64,000 bases of DNA from assembly GCF_002237655.1 (NCBI RefSeq), contig NZ_NOKT01000030.1, positions 44,679 through 108,678 on the forward strand. The letters run 5' to 3'. The translations under genes and the position numbers were made by a program. A model generated the notes under the pieces. The model searched no databases, was not told the DNA's origin, and saw nothing but the letters and a program-made list of their open reading frames with translations. Origin of the DNA: Streptomyces sp. XY006 (lineage in GTDB: Bacteria; Actinomycetota; Actinomycetes; Streptomycetales; Streptomycetaceae). The number at the start of each line of letters is the position of its first letter. The stretch's first letter is position 1. Shown here piece by piece: positions 56,769-64,000 of the stretch.

Positions 56769-58640
56769 ATGCCAACCATGCGAGCGCGTCTCCTGGTCGT
56801 CCTGGCCGTCCTCTTCGGCTCGACGGCGGTGGCGGGTGTCCCGCCCGCCACCGCCGCGCCCCCGTCCGGCTCCCTCTGGTTCGACGACCCCGCCGTCACC
56901 GTGCGGGACGGCCGCTTCACCGACGTCCACGGCCGCGAGATCGTGCTGCGCGGCTACAACGTCTCCGGCGAGACGAAACTCGCGGAGAACAAGGGCTTGC
57001 CGTTCGCCTCGACGGCCGACGCCAGGAAGTCGGCCACCGCGCTGCGCGCCCTCGGCGGCGGCAACACCGTCCGCTTCCTGCTCTCCTGGGCGTACGCCGA
57101 GCCCGAGCGGGGCCGGGTCGACACGGGCTATCTGACCGCCGCCACCGAGCAGATGAAGGCCTTCCTCGACGCGGGCCTGCGCGTCTACCCCGACTTCCAC
57201 CAGGACCTCTACTCCCGCCACCTGTTCGACGCCGACAGCTGGTACACCGGCGACGGCGCCCCTAAGTGGGCGGTGGACGCCGGGAACTACCCCGACGAGT
57301 CCTGCGGCATCTGCCTGTTCTGGGGGCAGAACATCACCCAGAACGAGGCCGTGAAGCGCGCCACGTACGACTTCTGGCACAACGCGCACGGCGTGCAGGA
57401 CGCCTTCCTCGCCACCGCCGAGAAGACCATGGCGCACCTGCGCCGGCACCTGAGCGCCGACCAGTTCAAGGGCGTCGCCGGCTTCGACCCTTACAACGAG
57501 CCGCACGCCGGCGTGTACGACTCCGGGCAGACCAGCCGGGCCTGGGAGAAGGACGTCCTGTGGCCGTTCTACGAGAAGTTCCGGGCCCGCATGGACACGG
57601 CCGGCTGGCGCGACAAGCCCGCCTTCGTCGAGCCGAACCTCTTCTGGAACGCCAACCTCGGCTTCCAGAAGCAGGAGGGCGGCCTGCTGGACGCGGGCAC
57701 GCTCGGCCCGCGCTACGTCTTCAACACGCACTTCTACGACCAGAAGGCCATCTCCGGCGTCTTCATGTGGGGCAAGGCGGCCGACGGCCAGTACGCGGGC
57801 GACTTCCGCACGGTCCGCGACCGGGCGGCGGCCGCGCGGACGGCCGCGGTGGTCAGCGAGTTCGGGCATCCGCTGGCCGGCAGCGTCTCCGACAAGGCGC
57901 CGACCGTCCTCAAGGCGATGTACCAGGCCCTCGACTCCCGCGTGAAGGGCGCCGACTGGTGGTCCGACCCGGCGGCCTCGGGACCCGTGCTCTCCGGCTC
58001 CCAGTGGCAGTGGGACATCTACAACGGCCGCCACCGCGAGCCGATGAACGGCAACCCCGGCAAGGTCCTCACCGAGGGCGACGCCTGGAACGACGAGGAC
58101 CTGTCCGCCGTACGCCTCGACGACGCGGGCAGGCCGGTGCTGCGCCAGGACGCCCGGCTGCTGGACCGCCTGTACCCGAGCGCCACCGCCGGCACGACCG
58201 TCGGCTTCACCTACGAGGACCGCTCCCGGGACGGTGCGACGGCCCTCACCTGGAACCCGGTGCCGGCCTCCCTGCCGCAGGTGCGCAGGCTGGTGGGGTC
58301 CGGCCAGTACGGGCTGCTGCTGTGGCGCTCGAACGGCGGCCCGGCCCCCACCGAGCTGCACCTGCCGGCGAGCTTCCCGGCCGCCTCCACCACGGTCGTC
58401 TCCGACCTGGGCACCGTCCACGCCCCGCCGGCGTACAGCGCGGCCGACCCGGTCGGGGTCGCCGAGGAGCCCGGGGGCACGGGAAGCCGCCGCCTGCTGC
58501 TCACCGCGCCGGACTCCGGGGTCCTGCACTACGCGCTGGTGACCAACGGGGCGACGGCTCCCTCGGCGGACCTGCTCGAAGCGGCCCGTTCCGAACTGTC
58601 CGCCTGGGCGGCGCGGAAGGTCAGCCGGCGGACGGGCTAG
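56769..58640 (+). CDS. Secreted GH5 endoglycosylceramidase-like hydrolase
   Basis: A 623-aa exported glycosidase. ATG 56769 gives MPTMRARLLVVLAVLFGSTAVAG as signal peptide; the RBS is not clear. The GH5 barrel (about 40-440) has FHQDLYSRHLF, the acid/base Glu in GFDPYNEPHAG and the nucleophile Glu in AAVVSEFGHPLAG. A C-terminal beta domain (about 460-610) follows. These features match endoglycosylceramidases that release glycans from glycolipids. Palindromes ACTCCGGAGT (56714-56723) and GTCCGG/CCGGAC (56740-56757) lie in its promoter. The last 20 bases overlap the convergent propeller gene. Confidence 0.88.
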   Translation: MPTMRARLLVVLAVLFGSTAVAGVPPATAAPPSGSLWFDDPAVTVRDGRFTDVHGREIVLRGYNVSGETKLAENKGLPFASTADARKSATALRALGGGNTVRFLLSWAYAEPERGRVDTGYLTAATEQMKAFLDAGLRVYPDFHQDLYSRHLFDADSWYTGDGAPKWAVDAGNYPDESCGICLFWGQNITQNEAVKRATYDFWHNAHGVQDAFLATAEKTMAHLRRHLSADQFKGVAGFDPYNEPHAGVYDSGQTSRAWEKDVLWPFYEKFRARMDTAGWRDKPAFVEPNLFWNANLGFQKQEGGLLDAGTLGPRYVFNTHFYDQKAISGVFMWGKAADGQYAGDFRTVRDRAAAARTAAVVSEFGHPLAGSVSDKAPTVLKAMYQALDSRVKGADWWSDPAASGPVLSGSQWQWDIYNGRHREPMNGNPGKVLTEGDAWNDEDLSAVRLDDAGRPVLRQDARLLDRLYPSATAGTTVGFTYEDRSRDGATALTWNPVPASLPQVRRLVGSGQYGLLLWRSNGGPAPTELHLPASFPAASTTVVSDLGTVHAPPAYSAADPVGVAEEPGGTGSRRLLLTAPDSGVLHYALVTNGATAPSADLLEAARSELSAWAARKVSRRTG

Positions 58641-59874
58641 TCCAGTCGGCGGCCACCCGGCCGAGCCGGACGCGCTGCGGGTGGTCGCCGACCGGCACGG
58701 ACACGACCTTCCGGCCCGTGGCGAAGTCGATGGCCGTGACCTGGTCGGTGCCGCTCTCGGAGACCACGCAGGACCTGCCGTCACCGCTGACCGTGGCCCA
58801 GTAGGGCTTGGAGGCGGTGACGAGCGGGCCCTCTTGGAGGGTGGCGCGGTCCACCACCGTGGCGTAGTCGTCCATGGTCCCGGCGACGCACAGCTTCGTG
58901 CCGTCCGGGCTCATGGACAGGCCGTGGTGGCGCGAGTCGTTGACGAAGGTGGTGCGGTCGTCGCTGGTCGCCGGGTTCTTCGGCAGGGTCTTCGTGCGGG
59001 TGATCCTGTCGGTGGCCAGGTCGTACTCGAAGAAGCCGTTGAAGAACGACACCTGGAAGTACAGCTTCGACTCGTCCGGCGAGAACACGGCCGGGCGCAC
59101 CGCGTCCGAGAAGTCCTTCAGCCCGATCGCGTCCAGGCGCGCCCGCATGTCGATGACCTTGACCTGCCGGTACGTGGTCGCGTCGATGACGGTGATGCGG
59201 CGGTCGCCCTTCGTCCAGTCCAGCCAGGGCGCGTCGGTCTGCGTGTTCACCTCGCCGATCGACATGTTGTAGAGGTACTTGCCGTCCTTGGTGAAGATGT
59301 TCTCGTGCGGCTTGTCGCCGGTGGTGGCCTTGCCGAGCTGTCGTCCGGTGTCGATGTCCAGGACGTGCACGGCGTTGCCGGTCGAGGCCGACACCGCGAC
59401 CCGCTCGCCGTCGGGGGAGACGGCCATGTGGTCGGCGCGGAAACCGGACACCTGGAAGCGCCAGTTGATCCGCCCGGAGGCGAGGTCGATCGAGACGACG
59501 TCGGCGAAGCTGGGCCGGGACACGACCACCGACTTCCCGTCCGGCGTGGAGTACATGTCGTCCACGAACTGGTCGTGTCCCTCGCCGACGCTGTTGCGGA
59601 TCGTCATGAAGGCGATCCATCTGATCGGATCGGCGTTGATCTCCGCCATCCGTTCGGCCTTGTCGGGGACGACGTCGATCCGGCCGATCCTCGTGAAGTC
59701 GTCGGCGGACTCGATGACATCGGCGGTGCCGTCCCAGTTGTTGCCCACGAACAGCACCTCGCGCAGCGCTGCGGAGGAACCCGGCTCCGCCGCGGCGGCG
59801 GTGGCGGGCAGGGCGGTGGCCAGGGCGAGGGCGGCGGTCAGGGAGCACAGGTGCCGTCGTCGGAAGACGGACAT
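58621..59874 (-). CDS. Secreted YncE-like beta-propeller protein
   Basis: A 417-aa exported protein with signal peptide LTAALALATALPATAAAAEP. It has repeated propeller blades: EVLFVGNNWDGTADVIESAD, DGKSVVVSRPSFADVVSIDL, MAVSPDGERVAVSASTGNAVHVLDI, MSPDGTKLCVAGTMDDYATV and VVSESGTDQVTAID. YncE-type proteins bind DNA or ligands outside the cytoplasm; no catalytic function is evident. It is divergent from a TetR gene with a shared operator-like region and overlaps the GH5 gene's 3' end by 20 bases. Confidence 0.9.
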   Translation of the reverse strand: MSVFRRRHLCSLTAALALATALPATAAAAEPGSSAALREVLFVGNNWDGTADVIESADDFTRIGRIDVVPDKAERMAEINADPIRWIAFMTIRNSVGEGHDQFVDDMYSTPDGKSVVVSRPSFADVVSIDLASGRINWRFQVSGFRADHMAVSPDGERVAVSASTGNAVHVLDIDTGRQLGKATTGDKPHENIFTKDGKYLYNMSIGEVNTQTDAPWLDWTKGDRRITVIDATTYRQVKVIDMRARLDAIGLKDFSDAVRPAVFSPDESKLYFQVSFFNGFFEYDLATDRITRTKTLPKNPATSDDRTTFVNDSRHHGLSMSPDGTKLCVAGTMDDYATVVDRATLQEGPLVTASKPYWATVSGDGRSCVVSESGTDQVTAIDFATGRKVVSVPVGDHPQRVRLGRVAADWTSPSAG

Positions 59875-59921
59875 GGCTGATCCCTCCTCGGTGGTGGGGT
59901 GAGGAATCTGAACACACGTGC

Positions 59922-59949
59922 TTTCAGAGTCAACTTACTGAAAAGTAAG
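59922..59949. promoter_or_regulatory. Nested inverted repeats between the propeller and TetR genes
   Basis: TTTCAG (59922-59927) pairs with CTGAAA (59938-59943), and CTTAC (59934-59938) with GTAAG (59945-59949). The AT-rich overlapping palindromes sit in the divergent promoter, the expected place for TetR autoregulation and control of the propeller gene. Confidence 0.6.
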
Positions 59950-60034
59950 GAAGGGGTGGCCTTCTCCACAAGACCGCGTGCACGACAAAATCGGTGTGCG
60001 AGCGAGGAACGCGCGCGCGAGGAAGGGAGAGCCG

Positions 60035-60694
60035 GTGCCGGGCAGACTCAGAGCGCCGACCGGCCGCTACGGCGGAAAGACCGCCGCGCAGCGGCAGGCC
60101 GAGCGGCGCCGGCGGTTCCTCGACGCCGCGCTCGACCTGTTCGGCGGCGACCCCGGCTTCCGCGCGACCACCGTCGCGGCCCTCAGCGAGGCGGCCGGGC
60201 TGTCGACCCGTCAGTTCTACGAGGAGTTCCGCACCCTGGAGGACGTGCTCGCCGCGCTGCACCTCGAAGTCAACGGCTGGGCCGAGGCGGCGGTGCTGCA
60301 GGCCGCCACCGGGGCCGCCGGCCTGCCGCTGGCCGAACGCGCCACCGCGATCTTCCGCGCCTACGCCGGGAACCTCGCCGCCGATCCGCGCCGGATCCGC
60401 ATCACGTTCGTCGAGATCATCGGCGTCAGTCCGCGCCTGGAGGAGCAGCGCCTGGCGCGTCGCGCCAACTGGGTCGACCTGATCTGCGCCGAGGCCGATG
60501 CGGCCGTCGCGCGCGGAGAGGCGGCCCCGCGCGACTACCGCCTCGCGGCGACCGGCTTCATCGGCAGCGTCAACGGCCTGCTGCACGACTGGAGCGCCGG
60601 CTGGGTGGACGCGACCCTGGAGGAGGTCGTCGACGAACTGGTCCGCCAGCTGCTCGGCATCCTGCGGCCCGCGGGATGGGACCCGCGCGGCTGA
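60035..60694 (+). CDS. TetR-family transcriptional regulator
   Basis: A 219-aa regulator. GTG 60035 has GGAAGGGAG 6-7 bases upstream; the longer start at 59978 lacks a site. HTH: RRRRFLDAALDLFGGDPGFRA then ATTVAALSEAAGLSTRQFYEEFRTLEDVLAAL. The C-terminal helices (about 80-200) form the ligand domain. It probably represses the divergent propeller gene through the inverted repeats at 59922-59949. The target metabolite is unknown. Confidence 0.92.
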   Translation: MPGRLRAPTGRYGGKTAAQRQAERRRRFLDAALDLFGGDPGFRATTVAALSEAAGLSTRQFYEEFRTLEDVLAALHLEVNGWAEAAVLQAATGAAGLPLAERATAIFRAYAGNLAADPRRIRITFVEIIGVSPRLEEQRLARRANWVDLICAEADAAVARGEAAPRDYRLAATGFIGSVNGLLHDWSAGWVDATLEEVVDELVRQLLGILRPAGWDPRG

Positions 60695-60699
60695 GCCGG

Positions 60700-60782
60700 A
60701 CCCCGCGACGGACCCGGCGGCTGGGACAGACCCGGCGACGCACCCGGCGGCTGGGACAGACCCGACGGACCCGGCCGCCGGG
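60700..60782. repeat. Direct and inverted repeats between convergent regulators
   Basis: A unit of about 30 bp containing ACCCGGCGGCTGGGACAGAC occurs twice (near 60713 and 60743) and is followed by a diverged copy. ACCCGGCGGC and GCCGCCGGGT also allow a hairpin, so the region probably serves as a bidirectional terminator. Confidence 0.6.
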
Positions 60783-61790
60783 TCAGACCCGGGCGGGCCC
60801 GCGCCCGCCCGCCCGCGCCCCGGGGAAGGCCCGCCGGTAGTCGCCGGGCGACACCCCGAGGTGCCTGAGGAAGTGGTGGCGCAGGTTGTTGGCCGTGCCG
60901 AGACCGCTCAGCTCGCCGACCTTCTCGATGGGCAGGTCCGTCGACTCCAGCAGGGACCGGGCGCGGCCGAGCCGCTGGTCCAGGAGCCACTGCAGCGGTG
61001 TGGTGCCGGTGGCCGCCTGGAGGCGCCGGTAGAACGTCCGCGGGCTCATCGCCGCCCGGCGCGCCAGGTCCGCGACGGTCAGCGGCCGGTCCAGGTGGGC
61101 CCGCGCCCACGCGAGGACCGGCGCCAGCCCCTCGTCGTCCCGGGCCGGCACGGACAGCTCGATGAACTGCGCCTGCCCGCCCGGCCGGTGGGCGGGCACC
61201 ACCATCCGGCGCGCCAGCTGGTTGGCGACGTGCGCGCCGAGGTCGCGCCGCACCAGGTGCAGGCACAGGTCGAGGCCGGCGGTGAGCCCGGCGCTGGTGA
61301 GCACGTCGCCCTCGTCCACGTACAGCACCGACGCGTCCACCTCCACCTTCGGGTAGCGCTCGGCCAGTTGCGCGGTGTGCATCCAGTGGGCCGTCGCGCG
61401 CCGCCCGTCCAGCAGCCCCGCCTCGGCGAGCGCGAAGGCGCCGGTGCACAGGGACACCATCCGCGCGCCCGCCGCATGGGCCCGGCGCAGCGCGTCGATC
61501 AGCTCCGGCGGCAGCGGCCTGCCCTCCTCGACACACGGGTCGGGCACCGACGGCACGACGACCGTGTCGGCGCGGGCCAGTTCGTCGAGACCGTAGGGCG
61601 TGCGCAGACTCAGTCCGGGACCGTCCGGCTGCCCGCCCCCGACCCCGCACAGCTTCAACTCGTACCAGGGATCGGCCAGATCGGGCTGAGGCTTGCCGAA
61701 CACGGTGCAGGGGATGCTCAGTTCGTACAGGTCCCAGGAGGGGACCCCGATGTCCTCGGTGACCACGACGGCGACGGAACCGGCACTCAT
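60783..61790 (-). CDS. GlxA-type regulator (DJ-1/PfpI domain plus AraC HTH)
   Basis: A 335-aa transcriptional regulator. The N-terminal amidotransferase-like domain (about 1-190) has MVSLCTGAFALAEAGLLDGR with a Cys at the nucleophile place, and the C-terminal double AraC HTH (about 225-320) has LTVADLARRAAMSPRTFYRR and LPIEKVGELSGLGTANNLRHHF. Such proteins respond to small nitrogenous or aldehyde ligands. Start is ATG 61790. It is divergent, 136 bases apart, from the imine-reductase-like gene, its most likely target. Confidence 0.93.
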   Translation of the reverse strand: MSAGSVAVVVTEDIGVPSWDLYELSIPCTVFGKPQPDLADPWYELKLCGVGGGQPDGPGLSLRTPYGLDELARADTVVVPSVPDPCVEEGRPLPPELIDALRRAHAAGARMVSLCTGAFALAEAGLLDGRRATAHWMHTAQLAERYPKVEVDASVLYVDEGDVLTSAGLTAGLDLCLHLVRRDLGAHVANQLARRMVVPAHRPGGQAQFIELSVPARDDEGLAPVLAWARAHLDRPLTVADLARRAAMSPRTFYRRLQAATGTTPLQWLLDQRLGRARSLLESTDLPIEKVGELSGLGTANNLRHHFLRHLGVSPGDYRRAFPGARAGGRGPARV

Positions 61791-61926
61791 GCCCCGAAGC
61801 CTATGGCAGGAATTTGGTGGAGGCCGTCACCACTGTCACTGTCCCGGCCCTTCGCGCCCTGCGAGCGTGGACGTACGTGATCACACGCCACGTACGAACA
61901 CCCCTGCACACGCGAGGAGTCGCAGC

Positions 61927-62814
61927 ATGACCGCACCACAGCAGGCCGTCACCGTCCTCGGACTGGGCCAGATGGGCTCGGCCCTGGCCGCCGCGCTGCT
62001 GGACCGGGGACATCCGACCACGGTCTGGAACCGGACCCCGGACAAGGCCGGGCCCCTGGTCGAGCGCGGCGCCCGCGCGGCGGCGACACCCCGGGAGGCG
62101 ATCGCCGCCTCCCCGCTGGTCATCGCCTGCGTCCTGGACTACGAGGCGCTGCACACGGTCGTCGACCCGGTCGCCGACGCGCTCCGGGGCAGAACCCTCG
62201 TCAACCTCACCTCCGGCTCCCCCGAGCAGGCCCGGGAGGCCGTCGCCTGGGCGGGCTCCCTCGGGGCCGGCTACCTGGACGGCGCCATCATGACCACCCC
62301 GCCGGGCGTGGGCGACCCGGCCATGATGTTCCTCTACAGCGGCTCCGAGGAGGTCTTCGAGACCCACCGCCCGACCCTCGCGGCCCTCGGCGACCCCCTC
62401 CACCTCGGCGCCGACCCCGGTCTCGCCTCCCTCTACGACGCCGCCCTGCTCGGCCTGATGTGGTCCACCATGACCGGCTGGCTGCACGGCACGGCCCTCG
62501 TCGGCGCCGAGGGCACACCGGCCGCCGCGTTCACTCCCGTCGCCCTGCGCTGGCTGACGGCGGTGTCGGGCTTCCTCACCCGGTACGCGCCCCAGGTGGA
62601 CGCGGGTCACTACCCGGGCGACGACGCCACCGTCGACGTGCAGATCGCGGCCATCGACCATCTCATCCACGCGGCAGGGGCCCGGGGCGTCGACAACGCC
62701 CTCCCGGAACTGCTGAAGGCCATGATGGAGAAGGCGAGCGCCGCGGGCCACGGGCAGGACAGCTACGCCGCCGTCATCGAGGTGCTGCGCCCGGCGTCCG
62801 GGACTGAGGGCTAG
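61927..62814 (+). CDS. NAD(P)-binding imine-reductase/6-phosphogluconate-DH-like protein
   Basis: A 295-aa beta-hydroxyacid-dehydrogenase superfamily member. The Rossmann motif is VLGLGQMGSALAAALL with NRTPDKA setting NADP preference, and VNLTSGSPEQAREA and DGAIMTTPPGVGDP resemble imine reductases of Streptomyces. The C-terminal helical dimer domain (about 170-290) has AALLGLMWSTMTGW. It reduces an imine or keto compound; the substrate is unknown. ATG 61927 is divergent from the GlxA-type regulator. Its stop overlaps the convergent membrane-protein gene by 4 bases. Confidence 0.9.
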   Translation: MTAPQQAVTVLGLGQMGSALAAALLDRGHPTTVWNRTPDKAGPLVERGARAAATPREAIAASPLVIACVLDYEALHTVVDPVADALRGRTLVNLTSGSPEQAREAVAWAGSLGAGYLDGAIMTTPPGVGDPAMMFLYSGSEEVFETHRPTLAALGDPLHLGADPGLASLYDAALLGLMWSTMTGWLHGTALVGAEGTPAAAFTPVALRWLTAVSGFLTRYAPQVDAGHYPGDDATVDVQIAAIDHLIHAAGARGVDNALPELLKAMMEKASAAGHGQDSYAAVIEVLRPASGTEG

Positions 62815-63161
62815 GCCACCGCCGGCACGGCGACGGTGACGGCCACGACCAGCGCGAGCCCCAGCAGCAGGCCGGCCAGCAACCGCGCCCGCAGCCTGCG
62901 GTACACCGCCTCGTACTCGCCCCGCAGTTCCTCCCCGCGGCGCGCCGTCAGTTCCCAGGAGGCCCGGGCGAGGGCGAGGTGCTCCGCCGCGAACCGCCGT
63001 TCCACCTCGGCCCGTTCCGCCGCCGGCAGCCAGTCCAGCCCGGCGGCGAACCGGGCTGCGGCGGCGCGGGCCTCCTCACGCGCGGCGGCGGCGAGCAGAT
63101 GACCCGCCACCTCGTTGTGGAACGCCCGCAGGTCGACCGGGGGTTCGCCCGTCGCGGTCAT
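62811..63161 (-). CDS. Small helical membrane protein coupled to ctaD
   Basis: A 116-aa protein. An Ala-, Arg- and Glu-rich helical region (about 20-90, with AAAREEARAAAARFAAGLDW) ends in one membrane helix (LLAGLLLGLALVVAVTVAVP). ATG 63161 overlaps the ctaD stop (ATGA), so it is translated with the oxidase subunit. No family is recognised; it may be an assembly or accessory protein of the terminal oxidase, judged only by position. Confidence 0.75.
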   Translation of the reverse strand: MTATGEPPVDLRAFHNEVAGHLLAAAAREEARAAAARFAAGLDWLPAAERAEVERRFAAEHLALARASWELTARRGEELRGEYEAVYRRLRARLLAGLLLGLALVVAVTVAVPAVA

Positions 63162-64000
63162 CGGAGCGTCAGCTCCCGTTCCGCCGCCGCGACCCCCGCG
63201 TGGTGCAGGTCGAACGCCGGGGACTCGCTGCGGATCCTGGGCAGCGCGACGAAGTTGTGCCGCGGCGGCGGGCAGGAGGTGGCCCACTCCAGGGAACGGC
63301 CGTACCCCCACGGGTCGTCGGCCGTGACCCGCTCGCCGTACCGGGCCGTCTTCCACACGTTGTAGAAGAACGGCAGCATCGACATCCCGAGCAGGAACGA
63401 GAAGACGCTCGACAGCGTGTTGAGCGTCGTCAGGCCCTCCGCGGCCAGGTAGTCGGGGATCCGCCGCTGCATGCCCTGGGCCCCCAGCCAGTGCTGGACC
63501 AGGAACGTGCCGTGGAAGCCGATGAACAGCGTCCAGAAGGTGATCTTGCCCAGGCGCTCGTCCAGCATCCGCCCGGTGAACTTCGGCCACCAGAAGTGGA
63601 ACCCGGCGAACATCGCGAACACCACCGTCCCGAAGATCACGTAGTGGAAGTGCGCGACCACGAAGTACGAGTCGGAGACGTGGAAATCGAGGGGCGGCGA
63701 AGCGAGCAGCACGCCCGTCAGTCCGCCGAACACGAAGGTGATCAGAAAGCCCGTGGCCCACAGCATGGGCGTCTCGAACGAGAGGCTCCCGCGCCACATC
63801 GTGCCGATCCAGTTGAAGAACTTCACACCGGTCGGGACGGCGATGAGGAACGTCATGAAGGAGAAGAACGGCAGCAGCACACCGCCGGTGACGTACATGT
63901 GGTGTGCCCACACCGTCACGGACAGGCCCGCGATCGCGATGGTCGCGCCGATCAGACCCGTGTAGCCGAACATCGGCTTGCGGGAGAAGACCGGGATGAC
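63158..64000 (-). CDS. ctaD: Cytochrome c oxidase subunit I, C-terminal part (cut by window)
   Basis: The last 280 residues of the haem-copper oxidase subunit I; the N-terminal helices and promoter lie beyond base 64000. Conserved helices are visible: VWAHHMYVTG (CuB histidine pair), SFMTFLIAVPTGVKFFNW, the Lys-channel region, and VAHFHYVIFG with the haem histidines. The C-terminal tail is hydrophilic. Streptomyces often has two ctaD copies. This one is followed by a coupled small membrane protein rather than the usual ctaC/ctaE genes, at least on this side. Confidence 0.95.
   Translation of the reverse strand, partial: VIPVFSRKPMFGYTGLIGATIAIAGLSVTVWAHHMYVTGGVLLPFFSFMTFLIAVPTGVKFFNWIGTMWRGSLSFETPMLWATGFLITFVFGGLTGVLLASPPLDFHVSDSYFVVAHFHYVIFGTVVFAMFAGFHFWWPKFTGRMLDERLGKITFWTLFIGFHGTFLVQHWLGAQGMQRRIPDYLAAEGLTTLNTLSSVFSFLLGMSMLPFFYNVWKTARYGERVTADDPWGYGRSLEWATSCPPPRHNFVALPRIRSESPAFDLHHAGVAAAERELTLR

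Overview
The window is high-GC actinobacterial chromosome, almost certainly Streptomyces. Codon third positions are strongly G/C, many genes start with GTG or TTG, and the content is typical of the genus: a subtilisin-inhibitor-like protein, a SapB-type (ram/amf) morphogenetic lanthipeptide locus, a SigJ/ECF41 sigma factor, SpoIIE-type phosphatases, NHLM peptide export, dTDP-rhamnose genes and a cytochrome c oxidase gene. No rRNA, tRNA, CRISPR array, insertion sequence or prophage was recognised. The gene at each window edge is cut.

Layout. 1-10.8 kb: the 3' part of a secreted GH9 cellulase, an alpha/beta hydrolase, an ECF41 sigma factor, a small antitoxin/Fic-like toxin pair, a membrane protein joining sigma-like, zinc-finger and ricin-lectin regions, an FMN-dependent alpha-hydroxy-acid oxidase, and an NCS1 permease followed by a broken hydrolase. 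11-14 kb: a subtilisin-inhibitor protein, an operon of haem-oxygenase-like diiron oxidase, HemK-like methyltransferase and CDGSH protein, and a Ppx/GppA-type protein. 15-21.3 kb: an NHLM-type export operon (GG-leader precursor peptide, HlyD-like adaptor, C39 peptidase ABC transporter, second ABC transporter) with no maturation enzyme; a secreted S1 protease is divergent from it. 23.5-36.2 kb: a class III lanthipeptide (ram/amf) locus with synthetase, a 38-aa precursor, two ABC half-transporters and a LuxR-type regulator, flanked on both sides by multidomain PP2C/SpoIIE phosphatases.

36-45.5 kb: a DJ-1/PfpI protein divergent from a LysR regulator, a CBS-domain protein, then rmlA-rmlB-rmlD-methyltransferase converging with rmlC-glycosyltransferase, which together make dTDP-L-rhamnose and probably use it in an envelope glycan. 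45.7-64 kb: a DnaQ-BRCT-TerD fusion, a metallophosphoesterase, TetR and GlxA regulators, secreted proteins (CSLREA beta-helix, GH5 endoglycosylceramidase-like, YncE-like propeller), two medium-chain dehydrogenases, a small monooxygenase, an XdhC protein, a Tet(M)/Otr(A)-like ribosomal protection GTPase, an imine-reductase-like protein, and the end of ctaD with a small membrane protein.

The most interesting part is 15-34 kb, where two peptide-export systems lie side by side. One makes a SapB-like lanthipeptide with two perfect labionin motifs. The other exports a peptide whose predicted core has no Cys and no Lys, Arg or aromatic residue, through a full NHLM apparatus with no visible modifying enzyme. 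Several strong hairpins, inverted repeats, in-frame tandem repeats and one recent-looking 23-bp tandem duplication were read directly from the sequence. All functional statements rest on motif recognition by eye; no database search was run.
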